This document shows positions 48,171 to 56,308 of a DNA stretch of 64,000 nt, piece after piece. Below the pieces are notes generated by a model. It did no database searches. It was not told the origin of the DNA and was given only the letters and a program-made list of their open reading frames with translations. The position numbers and the translations under genes were made by a program. Each line of letters opens with the position of its first letter. The first letter of the stretch is position 1. Source of the DNA: Burkholderia sp. GAS332 (GTDB lineage: Bacteria > Pseudomonadota > Gammaproteobacteria > Burkholderiales > Burkholderiaceae); NCBI GenBank assembly GCA_900142905.1, contig FSRV01000001.1, forward strand, positions 4,926,920-4,990,919, in the 5' to 3' direction.

Positions 48171-49538
48171 ATGTCGTCATCTTCTCTGCAGTTTGTCACC
48201 TACGCGATCGCCGATGCCATGTTGGCCGGGCCGCCCGAGGCCGCCACGATGGTCGAGCGGATGACGTTTGTGTTGGGTGAATCCGCGGAGTGGATGAATC
48301 GGTTGGCGCGCAGGGTTGCGAAGCGATTTGGTTCGCGGTGGGATAGCGTCGACAGTAAAGAATTGTCGAAGGTTGTTGCTGAGAACGCGGGGTTTGTCGC
48401 GGCGTGGAGGGGTGAGAGCCGGCCGAGGGTTTTGCGTGTGTTGCCTCGTCCGCCTGTTCAGCGGCCAGCTCCCCCGTGGTTGCATGATCCGGTGCTGCCG
48501 CAGTTGCCGACGCTCGGTGACTTGGCCGAGTGGCTGGTAATCGAGCCGGACGAACTGGATTGGTTTGCTGATCGCTGGCGTGTGCCTGCTCAAGATGCGG
48601 GGACGCGGCTTCATCACTATTCGTACAAAGTGGTCGAGAAACGCGACGGACGGTGCCGGATTATCGAAGTTCCTAAGTCGCGATTGCGGGCTTTGCAGAG
48701 GAAAGTGCTTCAGGGCTTACTCGATCGGGTGCCTGCTCACGATGTGGTGCATGGTTTTCGAAGTGGGCGGAATACGGTTACTTTCGCGGCGCCACATGCG
48801 GGTAAAGCGGTTGTGATTCGGTTCGATTTGATGGATTTTTTTACTTCTGTGCATGCGGGACGCGTTTACTCCGTGATACGTGCTTTGGGTTATCCGTTGG
48901 AGGTTGCGCGGGCGTTGACTGCACTGTGTACCAATCGGGTACCGAGTGGCCGTCTGCTGGCGCCGGATGTGCGGGACAGGATCGATTGGCAAGAGCGGCA
49001 ACGGTATCGAAACCGGCATTTGCCGCAGGGGGCGCCGACTTCGCCGGCGTTGGCGAATTTGTGTGCTTTCCGTTTGGATCTTAGGCTGGCTGGGCTGGCG
49101 CGGTCTCTCGGCGCGACATATACGCGCTATGCCGATGATCTGGCGTTGTCCGGTGGTGACGATCTCGCGAGGAAGGCGGAACGGCTTGAGATTCGTGTGG
49201 CGGCGATTGCTATTGAGGAAGGTTTTGCGGTCAATCTAAGGAAGACACGGGTGATGCGGCGGGGTGCGAGGCAGCATCTGGCTGGCGTTGTGGTGAACAG
49301 CCATCCGAATCTGGCGCGGACGGAGTTTGATGCGTTGAAAGCCGTGCTCACAAATTGCGTGAGACAGGGGCCAGCTTCGCAAAATCGCGAGGGACATGCG
49401 GATTTTCGGGCGCATCTTGCCGGTCGCGTCGCGCATGCCGCGATGCTGAACGCGGCAAGGGGCGCGAAGCTGAAAGGGATCTTCGATCGAATCGTGTGGT
49501 GTCGGAATCATCCCGTCGATGCTGGATCCGGCACATAA
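48171..49538 (+). CDS. Retron-type reverse transcriptase
   Basis: A 455-aa RNA-directed DNA polymerase. The catalytic core has Asp 219 in RFDLMDFF, LPQGAPTSPALANL, and YADD at residues 320-323. Retron markers are present but degenerate: FAAPH (205-209) in place of NAxxH, and LAGVVVN in place of the VTG motif. The first ~120 residues are an extension not seen in minimal retron RTs (GESAEWMNRLARRVAKRFGS), unknown function. It starts 21 bases after the predicted a2 repeat. Codon use is visibly richer in T- and G-ending codons than in the neighbouring core genes, suggesting transfer. No classic retron effector is on the same strand next to it. Confidence 0.88.
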   Translation: MSSSSLQFVTYAIADAMLAGPPEAATMVERMTFVLGESAEWMNRLARRVAKRFGSRWDSVDSKELSKVVAENAGFVAAWRGESRPRVLRVLPRPPVQRPAPPWLHDPVLPQLPTLGDLAEWLVIEPDELDWFADRWRVPAQDAGTRLHHYSYKVVEKRDGRCRIIEVPKSRLRALQRKVLQGLLDRVPAHDVVHGFRSGRNTVTFAAPHAGKAVVIRFDLMDFFTSVHAGRVYSVIRALGYPLEVARALTALCTNRVPSGRLLAPDVRDRIDWQERQRYRNRHLPQGAPTSPALANLCAFRLDLRLAGLARSLGATYTRYADDLALSGGDDLARKAERLEIRVAAIAIEEGFAVNLRKTRVMRRGARQHLAGVVVNSHPNLARTEFDALKAVLTNCVRQGPASQNREGHADFRAHLAGRVAHAAMLNAARGAKLKGIFDRIVWCRNHPVDAGSGT

Positions 49539-50172
49539 CCGCGCATAATGCCAGCCGTTCAGCGGCAAAAGATCCACAGTCCGTAGCTGGAACTATCGCC
49601 CTTTCGCTTCTTGCCTTTCGATGTTTTTTCAGGTTGATGCTGGTCGGGTCGGCCCACCCAAACGTCTCGAAGATCCGCTCCGATAGCGCGATAAACGACT
49701 TGTCTTTCCGATAAGCCGACACTGCAAAAAACAACAGAACAAGTGCAGGGAAAAGCGACGTCACACCCAGAAAATAGAACTTTTGCAGCAATGTTAGGGT
49801 GGGCGCTTTAACGAAGAACAGGAAGCTCATCACCGGGACCCAGATGATCAACAAGGTGGAGCAGATCTTCACCGAGGTCTTCAGATACGCCTCGCGCCCA
49901 CTCGTACAGTGCGGGTAGCCGCGGTCGCGTAGGTTGGCCTTCAATAGGTTCTCAAGCTCGGGCAGGTCGAGAAGCTCCAAGCGCGCCACTAGCTCTTTGC
50001 TGATCCGCAGCGCAGCGGCGGCCGTCCGAACCTGCAACAGGTTATCGCGTCGCACCTGGTCGCGGGTTTGCTGCCAGTCGCGCAGTGCGAGGTAGCGCTC
50101 TGCGATTACTGGTGCTTCCTGCAGAAAAAGTCCACCTGTCGTGAACGATAGGCGGTAGCGATCAGTCGTCAT
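49348..50172 (-). pseudogene. brxA (DUF1819) 5' fragment fused to a two-helix membrane segment
   Basis: The first ~72 residues (RLSFTTGGLFLQEAPV, then DNLLQVRTAAAALRI) match the N-terminus of BrxA, a DUF1819 protein of BREX phage-defence systems, which normally has ~200 residues. From about residue 73 the frame continues into an unrelated part with two hydrophobic helices (ICSTLLIIWVPVMSFLFF and LGVTSLFPALVLLFF). The final ~70 codons run antisense into the RT gene and are clearly not real protein. No brxB, brxC, pglX or pglZ is present. I read it as a BREX remnant joined by deletion to another broken gene. The two-helix part could instead be a real small effector, uncertain. Confidence 0.6.
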
Positions 50173-50678
50173 CGTTGCCTTACGCTAAAGGCCATAGGCC
50201 TGCTCTCGATTGTTGCTTCATCCAAGCGTTGACACCCGCGCGCAAAGGCACCACGCATGCAATGGAGACAAAAAACCCCGGCAGCCTTGAGCTATCGGGG
50301 TTTCTGGTGGGCCTTTGCAGACGTTTGGAAGATATTTGATGTTCGAAGGAGGATCCCCCACGACCTCCTGCGCCCTACTGCAATACGATCCCATTTTGAA
50401 TCAAGTCACTTATATGTGAATGCTCTCAATTATTCTGGCATCCTACTGAAGGGAGACAGAATTCGTTAGACTGGCCTCCCCTATTAATCAATAACTTGCT
50501 AACTTTTTCGGCCCAATCGTTTTCAGTACCCGAACCGAATTAGTTGGACTACCCGGATTTGTGTCGCGAATTCGTTAGACTGAGTCACCCACCCAAAAAA
50601 TGCGCTGATTGAGCGTTCGCGGCCTTCGCCGATTGCACATCAGCGTTTCTCAGATGGGTTGGATGCCCGGCTGCCAAC
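50173..50678. other. Non-coding junction with terminator-like hairpin and direct repeats
   Basis: No gene is seen here. At 50270-50303 a hairpin (AAACCCCG / CGGGGTTT) is followed on the minus strand by a T-run, a terminator-like relic. Next to it, TGGTGGGCC at 50305-50313 resembles the 3' end of a minus-strand tRNA gene. Three ~15-base direct repeats follow at 50459, 50537 and 50568, described separately. Confidence 0.5.
50459..50582 (+). repeat. Three direct repeats before the recombinase/ParB element
   Basis: GAATTCGTTAGACTG occurs at 50459-50473 and 50568-50582, exactly, and GAATTAGTTGGACTA at 50537-50551 (12 of 15 identical). Spacings are 78 and 31 bases. They lie at the left edge of the element and may be ParB- or recombinase-binding sites. 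A partial inverted match, CAGTCTGATGATTC, is at 54735-54748 near the right end. Confidence 0.6.
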
Positions 50679-50714
50679 GTGCTCCAGATTGCTACCTTAC
50701 GTATGGAGCGCGTG

Positions 50715-51179
50715 ATGAATAACGCTCGCCGTTGCGTTGCCTGTGGCAGCCTCTTCCATCCTTTGTCTCACATCCCAAATCAACGATTCTGTTCTGCCCC
50801 GGGCTGCCAGCGAGAGCGACGCCGACGTTGGCAACAGCAGCGACTTCGAAGTGATCCCGACTACCGTGACAACCAGGCGCGGGCGCAGGCCAAATGGCGC
50901 GCTCGTCGCCCGGACTACTGGCGTCAATACCGCGCGACGCACCCGGCCTATCGGGAGCGCAATTGCGCGATGCAATGAGAGCGGAATGCGCGACGAAGTT
51001 CCAGTCCAGTTGCAAACATGGACGCGTCACCGCCTTTACACCCGCTCGCGTCGGGCTTCTACATACTGCGCCGTGCGGTCGAAACGGGCATTGCAAAGAT
51101 GAACGCGTGCACCGTCCATATCGCCGTGCTGTCGACACCAAACGGGCCACCCATACGTGATTGCAAAGAGATGACGTGA
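50715..51179 (+). pseudogene. Small zinc-finger protein of the recombinase/ParB element, interrupted by a stop codon
   Basis: The open part (87 codons) has CVACGSLFHPL, FCSAPGCQRERRRRW and an Arg-rich tail (WRARRPDYWRQYRATHPAYRERN, in part): a CxxC...CxxxxC zinc-binding core with a basic region. A TGA follows at 50976-50978. Beyond it the same frame stays open for 66 more codons and reads as coherent protein (VANMDASPPLHPLASGFY, then GIAKMNACTVHIAVLS). One change, TGA from CGA, would restore a 154-aa protein. I therefore read it as a nonsense mutation. ATG 50715 has GGAG upstream. The role is unknown, probably DNA binding. Confidence 0.65.
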
Positions 51180-51345
51180 TCGACTTCCGCGCCACGCAGC
51201 TACCTTTGCCTTGTACCCGCTCTGAATCAGACACCACCGCAGTTGCGACGCGGTTGCGTTTCGAAAGTGACGATCTGCGTGTCCGACGCTATGCCGGACA
51301 CGCAAGCTCAGGGGAGCGAGGATTCGAAGCAGCGGGAGCAGGACC
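51180..51345. other. Gap before the recombinase gene
   Basis: No gene is visible between the zinc-finger pseudogene and the GTG start of the recombinase. It presumably carries the recombinase promoter. Confidence 0.4.
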
Positions 51346-52739
51346 GTGTCACTCGATCACATAGGCGATACCGTCGTCGCGGAGGCCCCCTCGGTCCGGG
51401 CAGCTGAATACGTTCGGATGTCGACTGAGCACCAGCAGTACTCGACTGAGAACCAGCGGGACAGGATCCGGGAGTACGCCGTGCGGCGCGGTCTCGAGAT
51501 CGTTCGCACCTACGCCGACGAGGGTAAAAGCAGTCTGCGTATCGACGGGCGGCAGGCGCTTCAGCAACTGATCAAGGACGTTGAAAGCGGCCACGCGAAT
51601 TTTCACGTGATCCTCGTCTATGACGTGAGTCGCTGGGGGCGATTCCAGGACGCGGATGAAAGTGCGTACTACGAGTATGTCTGCCGGCGCGTCGGCATCC
51701 AGGTTGCCTACTGCGCCGAACAGTTCGAAAACGACGGCTCGCCGGTATCCACCATCGTGAAAGGAGTGAAGCGGGCAATGGCCGGTGAATACAGCCGGGA
51801 ATTGTCGGCCCCCGAGAGCGAAATCCGGATTATCAATCTCATCTACAACTGGTTTGTCGACGGGTCATTAAATGAATACGAGATTGCGGCCCGGTTAAAT
51901 GGTATGCGTGTTCGCACAAATCTCGACCGGGAATGGACACGAGCGACTGTACGGGAGGTACTGACCAACGAGAAATACATCGGCAATAACGTCTACAACC
52001 GCGTGTCGTTCAAACTCAAGAAAATGCGCGTCGTCAATACACCGGACATGTGGATCCGGAAGGAAGGTGCGTTCCAGTCTATCGTACCGAGTGAGACGTT
52101 TTACACGGCACAGGGCATCATGCGGGCGCGCGCCCGGCGATACTCGAATGAGGAGCTCATCGAGCGTCTGCGCGACCTGTACCGCAACCGTGGTTTCCTG
52201 TCCGGCCTGGTTATCGACGAAACTGATGGCATGCCATCGAGCTCCGTTTATATGTACAGATTCGGCAGCCTGATCCGCGCATACCAGACCGTAGGTTTCA
52301 CGCCTGGTCGCGACTACCGCTATCTCGAAACCAGCCGGTTCCTCCGTCAGCTACACCCGAAATCATCGCGCAGACGGAGAAGAAGATCGCCGATCTCGGT
52401 GGCACGATGCTACGCGATCCAGCCACAGATATGCTCACCGTCAACAATGAGTTCACTACCTGCCTAGTTCTCGCGCGTTGCCAGACACACGAAAATGGGC
52501 GGCATCACTGGAAGGTCCGGTTTGACACGAGCCTGCTGCCGGACATCACGGTAGCAGTTAGGCTCGACCACGCGAATTCCGCGGCGCTCGATTATTACCT
52601 CCTGCCGCGCCTGGATTTCGCCCAGCCGCGTATCAGCCTCGCCGATCAGAACAGGATTGAGTTCGAGAGCTACCGTTTTGACACGCTTGATTATCTCTAT
52701 GGCATGGCTGAACGGGCCCGTCTCCGGAGGGTGGCATGA
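51346..52739 (+). pseudogene. Serine site-specific recombinase, frameshifted and internally deleted
   Basis: Resolvase/invertase-type recombinase. The catalytic serine is in YVRMSTEHQQYST (about residue 26), followed by LIVYDVSRWGRF-like and recombinase-domain motifs. The GTG start has GGGAG nearby. Two lesions are inferred: an in-frame loss of about 55-60 codons after GEYSRELSA (related proteins continue with a longer zinc-ribbon/loop), and a frameshift at about 52358. There the frame turns into an Arg-rich tail that ends at 52467, while the proper end (KIADLGGTMLRDPATD... onward) continues one frame over to 52739. Its stop overlaps the first parB-like gene. Confidence 0.7.
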
Positions 52740-53638
52740 ACCCGCGGCAACAAACCGGTGAGGTGCGGATGATTCCGGTCGACCAGATCGAGGTCATCAA
52801 TCCACGTGAGCGTAACAACCGCGTGTTCAACGAAATCGTCGGCAACATCAGGACGATCGGCCTGAAAAAGCCGATCAAGGTCACTCCGCGTGTCACTGCC
52901 GATGGCGTCGAAAAGTATCTCCTCGTGTGCGGCGAAGGGCGGCTTAAGGCTTTTCGTTCACTCGGCGAGACGACTATTCCCGCGATGGTCGTGAATGTCA
53001 GCGACGAAGACGCATTCATCATGAGTCTCGCAGAGAACATTGCGCGTCGTCAGTGCAGGCCGCTCGAACTCCTCGCTGGCATCCGGCAATTGCAGGAACA
53101 GGGATATACGTCGAAGGTGATCGCGGAAAAAACGGGGCTCACGCAATCATATGTCCAAGGTATCCTGATGCTGCTGCATCATGGTGAGGAACGACTGGTC
53201 ATAGCAGTAGAGAAGGGGCGAATTCCGCTTAACGCCGCACTCTCTATTGTCGGCGCCGGTGACGACGACACAGCAATACAGGCCGCTCTGCAAGAAGCTT
53301 ACGAGCCCGGCAAGTTACGTGGCAAGCAATTGATGGACGCCCGCCGGATTATCGAGCGACGTAAAACGCTTGGGCGCTCCGCCGCCCGCAACATGTCGGG
53401 CAAGCTCGCGGATGTGACGACATCGAGCCTGGTGCGGACCTATCAGCATGAAGTCGAACGCCAGAAGTCGATGGTGCGTAAGGCCGAATTTGCGCAGCAG
53501 CGGCTCATGTTCGTCGTGGGCGCACTTCGGCAAATTTTTGCAGATGAAAATTTCGTCAATCTGCTACGTGCAGAGGGGCTGGCAACGTTGCCGAAATATC
53601 TTGCCGAACGCGTCTGGTCAGCCGGGAGCGTGGCATGA
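52736..53638 (+). CDS. ParB/RepB-like protein 1
   Basis: A 300-aa ParB-family protein. The N-terminal ParB-type domain has VDQIEVINPRERNNRVFNEI, the GEGRLKAFRSLG box and the box ENIARRQCRPLE. A central helix-turn-helix follows (SKVIAEKTGLTQSYVQGILM), and the C-terminus is coiled-coil-like. Canonical ParB is a CTP-dependent DNA clamp for partitioning, but no ParA is present here, so its role must differ. It overlaps the recombinase gene end by 4 bases and the second ParB gene by 4, forming one transcript. It appears intact, unlike its upstream partners. Confidence 0.85.
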   Translation: MNPRQQTGEVRMIPVDQIEVINPRERNNRVFNEIVGNIRTIGLKKPIKVTPRVTADGVEKYLLVCGEGRLKAFRSLGETTIPAMVVNVSDEDAFIMSLAENIARRQCRPLELLAGIRQLQEQGYTSKVIAEKTGLTQSYVQGILMLLHHGEERLVIAVEKGRIPLNAALSIVGAGDDDTAIQAALQEAYEPGKLRGKQLMDARRIIERRKTLGRSAARNMSGKLADVTTSSLVRTYQHEVERQKSMVRKAEFAQQRLMFVVGALRQIFADENFVNLLRAEGLATLPKYLAERVWSAGSVA

Positions 53639-54537
53639 CAGGCGTAACGCTCGGTTTCATTCCCGAGCCTCTATCTGTTCCCATAGTGCGCATCTTGCCG
53701 TCGCGCAGAACGCCGGCGACGATCATCGATTCCCGCAAGTTCAAGCAGATCAAGGCCTCGATCGAGGAGATCGGGCTGATTGAGCCACTGTCGGTTACTG
53801 CTGTACACCAGAGTACGGGTCAACATGTGCTGCTTGACGGCCACCTACGCCTCATTGCGATGCAGAAGCTCGGATTTGTCGAGGTATCGTGTCTGGTTGC
53901 AACCGACGACGAAAGCTACACGTACAACAATCGCGTCAATCGGCTCTCCACAATCCAGGAGCACTATATGATCCGGCGCGTCGTCGAACGGGGCGTGTCG
54001 CCGGAGAGGTTGGCAAAGGCCCTCGCTACGGATGTGTCCATGATTCTCAAGAAGCTTTCGCTGCTGGACGGCATATGTCCTGAAGCCGCCGAACTTCTGG
54101 GAGATCGCCAGTTCTCAGTAGAACTCGCTCGCGCAATTCGAAAAATGAAGCCGACACGGCAGGTCGAATGCGTCGAACTGATGATAGCGGCGAACAATGT
54201 GACCGTGCTTTATGCCGAAGCGCTGCTCGTCGCGACACCCGCAGCGCGGTTGGTGGACGGAAAGAAGCCGCCAAAGCTGACCGGCGTGACACCTGAACAG
54301 ATGGCGAAGATGGAGCGGGAGATGAGCAATCTGCAGGGGCAATACAAACTTGTCGAGCAGACCTACGGACAGGATGTGCTGAACCTGGTACTCGCAAAGG
54401 GATACCTCGCCAGGCTCCTGGAGAATGAACTGGTGGCTCAATATCTGCGGCAACGTCAGCCAGACCTGCTGGCTGAGTTCGAAACGATCGTCGAGACGGT
54501 ATCGCTTGAACAGCAGCAATTCAGCGTTCTCACCTAG
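53635..54537 (+). CDS. ParB/RepB-like protein 2
   Basis: A 300-aa relative of the ParB/RepB family, similar in length to the previous gene but clearly diverged. The N-terminal ParB-type region reads SRKFKQIKASIEEIGLIEPL and LLDGHLRLIAMQKLG (the usual G-E-R box is changed to DGHLR). The C-terminal region (LTGVTPEQMAKMEREMSNLQ and following) resembles the plasmid RepB family domain. Its start overlaps the previous gene. Two different ParB-like proteins next to a serine recombinase suggest a complex that pairs or clamps DNA during recombination, but this is inference. Confidence 0.85.
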   Translation: MTGVTLGFIPEPLSVPIVRILPSRRTPATIIDSRKFKQIKASIEEIGLIEPLSVTAVHQSTGQHVLLDGHLRLIAMQKLGFVEVSCLVATDDESYTYNNRVNRLSTIQEHYMIRRVVERGVSPERLAKALATDVSMILKKLSLLDGICPEAAELLGDRQFSVELARAIRKMKPTRQVECVELMIAANNVTVLYAEALLVATPAARLVDGKKPPKLTGVTPEQMAKMEREMSNLQGQYKLVEQTYGQDVLNLVLAKGYLARLLENELVAQYLRQRQPDLLAEFETIVETVSLEQQQFSVLT

Positions 54538-54852
54538 CTGCCCTCAGTATCGCCAATGCGTTGCATGGCGTCACATTAGACCTCGAAATAGTAGGTCAAC
54601 CACCGCTATTCGAAGGGTCGCTTTTTTAAAGCGCTGCATTCAGCACGCGTTTTCACACGGACTCAGTCGCCCGCTGCCGATCGCATGTGTGAAAGACTGA
54701 AGCAGGTATGCCAATCGCATGAACGACATCCGGCCAGTCTGATGATTCGACATCATGGTCTAGATCGACGAGAATCGTGTGCCGCGGCATTTTCTGCCGT
54801 TGCGGGAATGAACAAACTAAATTGCTTTAACGACTGATATCAAAGACGAACC
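54538..54852. other. Right edge of the recombinase/ParB element
   Basis: A 315-base stretch with no gene. It should contain the right boundary of the element. The partial inverted copy of the left repeats (CAGTCTGATGATTC at 54735-54748) is the only candidate signal; no target-site duplication could be identified by eye. Confidence 0.4.
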
Positions 54853-55356
54853 ATGATGCAAACAAGCGTTAAGCCGATACGCAGTAGTGTCGCAACTGAT
54901 GCTATCGCTGCCCTATTTATTGCACTTGCTTTGTTCGGCTGTTCGCGAAGCAACGCTTCGACAGAAGACGTTGTCGAGGCGGCAGTCAGATCAGCGTTGC
55001 CCAACGAAAAGGATATCAAGTTCGACGGATTGTACGAAACCACTCCCGATTTGCACGGATCCAGCGAAACACCGAACTACAAACGCACCTTCACCTGCGG
55101 ATATGTTACCTATAGGAATGAGGGAGGGAAATCCATCAGGGCGCGCTTCATCTATCTTTCTCATTCGGACGATCCGTCGCAGGCCGGTCAAAATTTTCTC
55201 AGTGTGGAGAAGCCCGAAATAAATTATGGGATTCGCGATGAAGAAAATGGCGGTAAATATGTGACTTCATTCGAACTGACTGGATGGAATCGATCGTGTG
55301 TCGATGCCCAGCATCCCAAAACTTTCAGCGGCGTTGCTCCGGAAAGCATTGGGTAA
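54853..55356 (+). CDS. Hypothetical lipoprotein
   Basis: A 167-aa protein of unknown family. The N-terminus is a long signal peptide ending in a lipobox-like LALFGC (Cys near residue 30), so it is probably membrane-anchored. After that it is polar, with two further Cys (TCGYV and RSCVD) and acidic patches. No catalytic motif is recognised. It stands alone between the mobile element and the rhomboid gene. Many small lipoproteins near type VI clusters are immunity proteins, but there is no evidence for that here. Confidence 0.65.
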   Translation: MMQTSVKPIRSSVATDAIAALFIALALFGCSRSNASTEDVVEAAVRSALPNEKDIKFDGLYETTPDLHGSSETPNYKRTFTCGYVTYRNEGGKSIRARFIYLSHSDDPSQAGQNFLSVEKPEINYGIRDEENGGKYVTSFELTGWNRSCVDAQHPKTFSGVAPESIG

Positions 55357-55764
55357 AACGTACTTGAGTCGGCCGCGTTTCATCCGGCCGGCGACGTGAC
55401 AGAATGAAGAGTGAGGCATTCCTGCGGTCGCGGAAATCACGCAACCTGTCGATGACGAACGGGCGGCGGGAATTCGTTTCGCGCTTTTGACAGATGGCTC
55501 AGGGTCAACCTGAGCCGGTCGACGGCGGGCTCAGTGCGGCACAACTCCGTACGTCGATCCGTCTCTGTCAGATCGGCGACAATCAGGCTGCACGAACGGT
55601 AGGGAAGCTGGAATCTATGCTGAGTGGATTAATGCCACATTTTCTCAGCCAACTGCCGGACCTTCGTGCAGAATACCTACCCATCCCATTAACGCTCTTC
55701 CGAAACATCGGGCTCGGCAGGGTCCGGAGCATCGAAGAGAGAAAAGCTCGGGTCATGTTTAATA
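55357..55764. other. Intergenic region with a hairpin
   Basis: A 408-base stretch. The clearest feature is a perfect hairpin at 55496-55516 (GGCTCAGG-GTCAA-CCTGAGCC). An open frame at 55494-55811 lacks any protein-like signal and I do not call it. It may be a decayed segment. Confidence 0.4.
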
Positions 55765-56232
55765 ATGGTTCTAATTTTTACTCTAAATATGAACAGCTTA
55801 CCTCAGGCTAGCCAGCCAGCACTCATCGTGCGAGGCAGTCGCTTTGCAATGCCGTTTCTCGTTGTAACTATGCTTGTGATTGCGGCGTGCTATGTGTTCT
55901 TCGCGCAATCGAACCCGTTTTTAGGATTTGGCGATGTTTTTATGCTTTTTGCTGTCCCTCTCGGGGCGCTAATAAGCATGAACTTCACGACTCGTGCGGT
56001 ATTTTTTGAAGATCGGTGTCGAGTGGGTCGCACTGTGATTTTTTACCAAAACATCGTCACTGTGAATCGGGGGCGGTTTCTTTTGACTATTCGGTATAAC
56101 CGACCGAATGAGGCACGCGCCAAACCGCGTCATGCCAAGCTGTCGTTCTATGAAATGCGGCGATCCGAACAGGAAAAATGTCTCGAAATTCTGCGTACGC
56201 ATCTCCCAGGAGCAGCCGTTTCAAACCTTTAG
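55765..56232 (+). CDS. Small membrane protein, unknown family
   Basis: A 155-aa protein with two hydrophobic helices (MPFLVVTMLVIAACYVFF and FMLFAVPLGALISMNF), then a polar, basic C-terminal region with strands typical of a small cytoplasmic domain (TTRAVFFEDRCRVGRTVIFY, in part). The pattern recalls bacterial PH-like membrane proteins, but no family is recognised. A second in-frame ATG at 55789 is possible and gives a start just before the first helix. It lies 76 bases upstream of the rhomboid gene and may be co-transcribed. Confidence 0.55.
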   Translation: MVLIFTLNMNSLPQASQPALIVRGSRFAMPFLVVTMLVIAACYVFFAQSNPFLGFGDVFMLFAVPLGALISMNFTTRAVFFEDRCRVGRTVIFYQNIVTVNRGRFLLTIRYNRPNEARAKPRHAKLSFYEMRRSEQEKCLEILRTHLPGAAVSNL

Positions 56233-56308
56233 GTTTCGAGGTGGAACACAGACGAGCGACTAAAGTGGACGGGGCGCAGTTCTAGTTGACAAGCGCGAGA
56301 GGGCGCGG

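Noticed and set aside
52355..52362. Programmed -1 frameshift in the recombinase
   Set aside because: The site lacks a standard slippery heptamer, and the neighbouring gene of the element is also broken, so mutation is more likely.
55494..55811. Possible 105-codon gene
   Set aside because: No recognisable domain, it overlaps a hairpin at its start and the next better-supported gene at its end.
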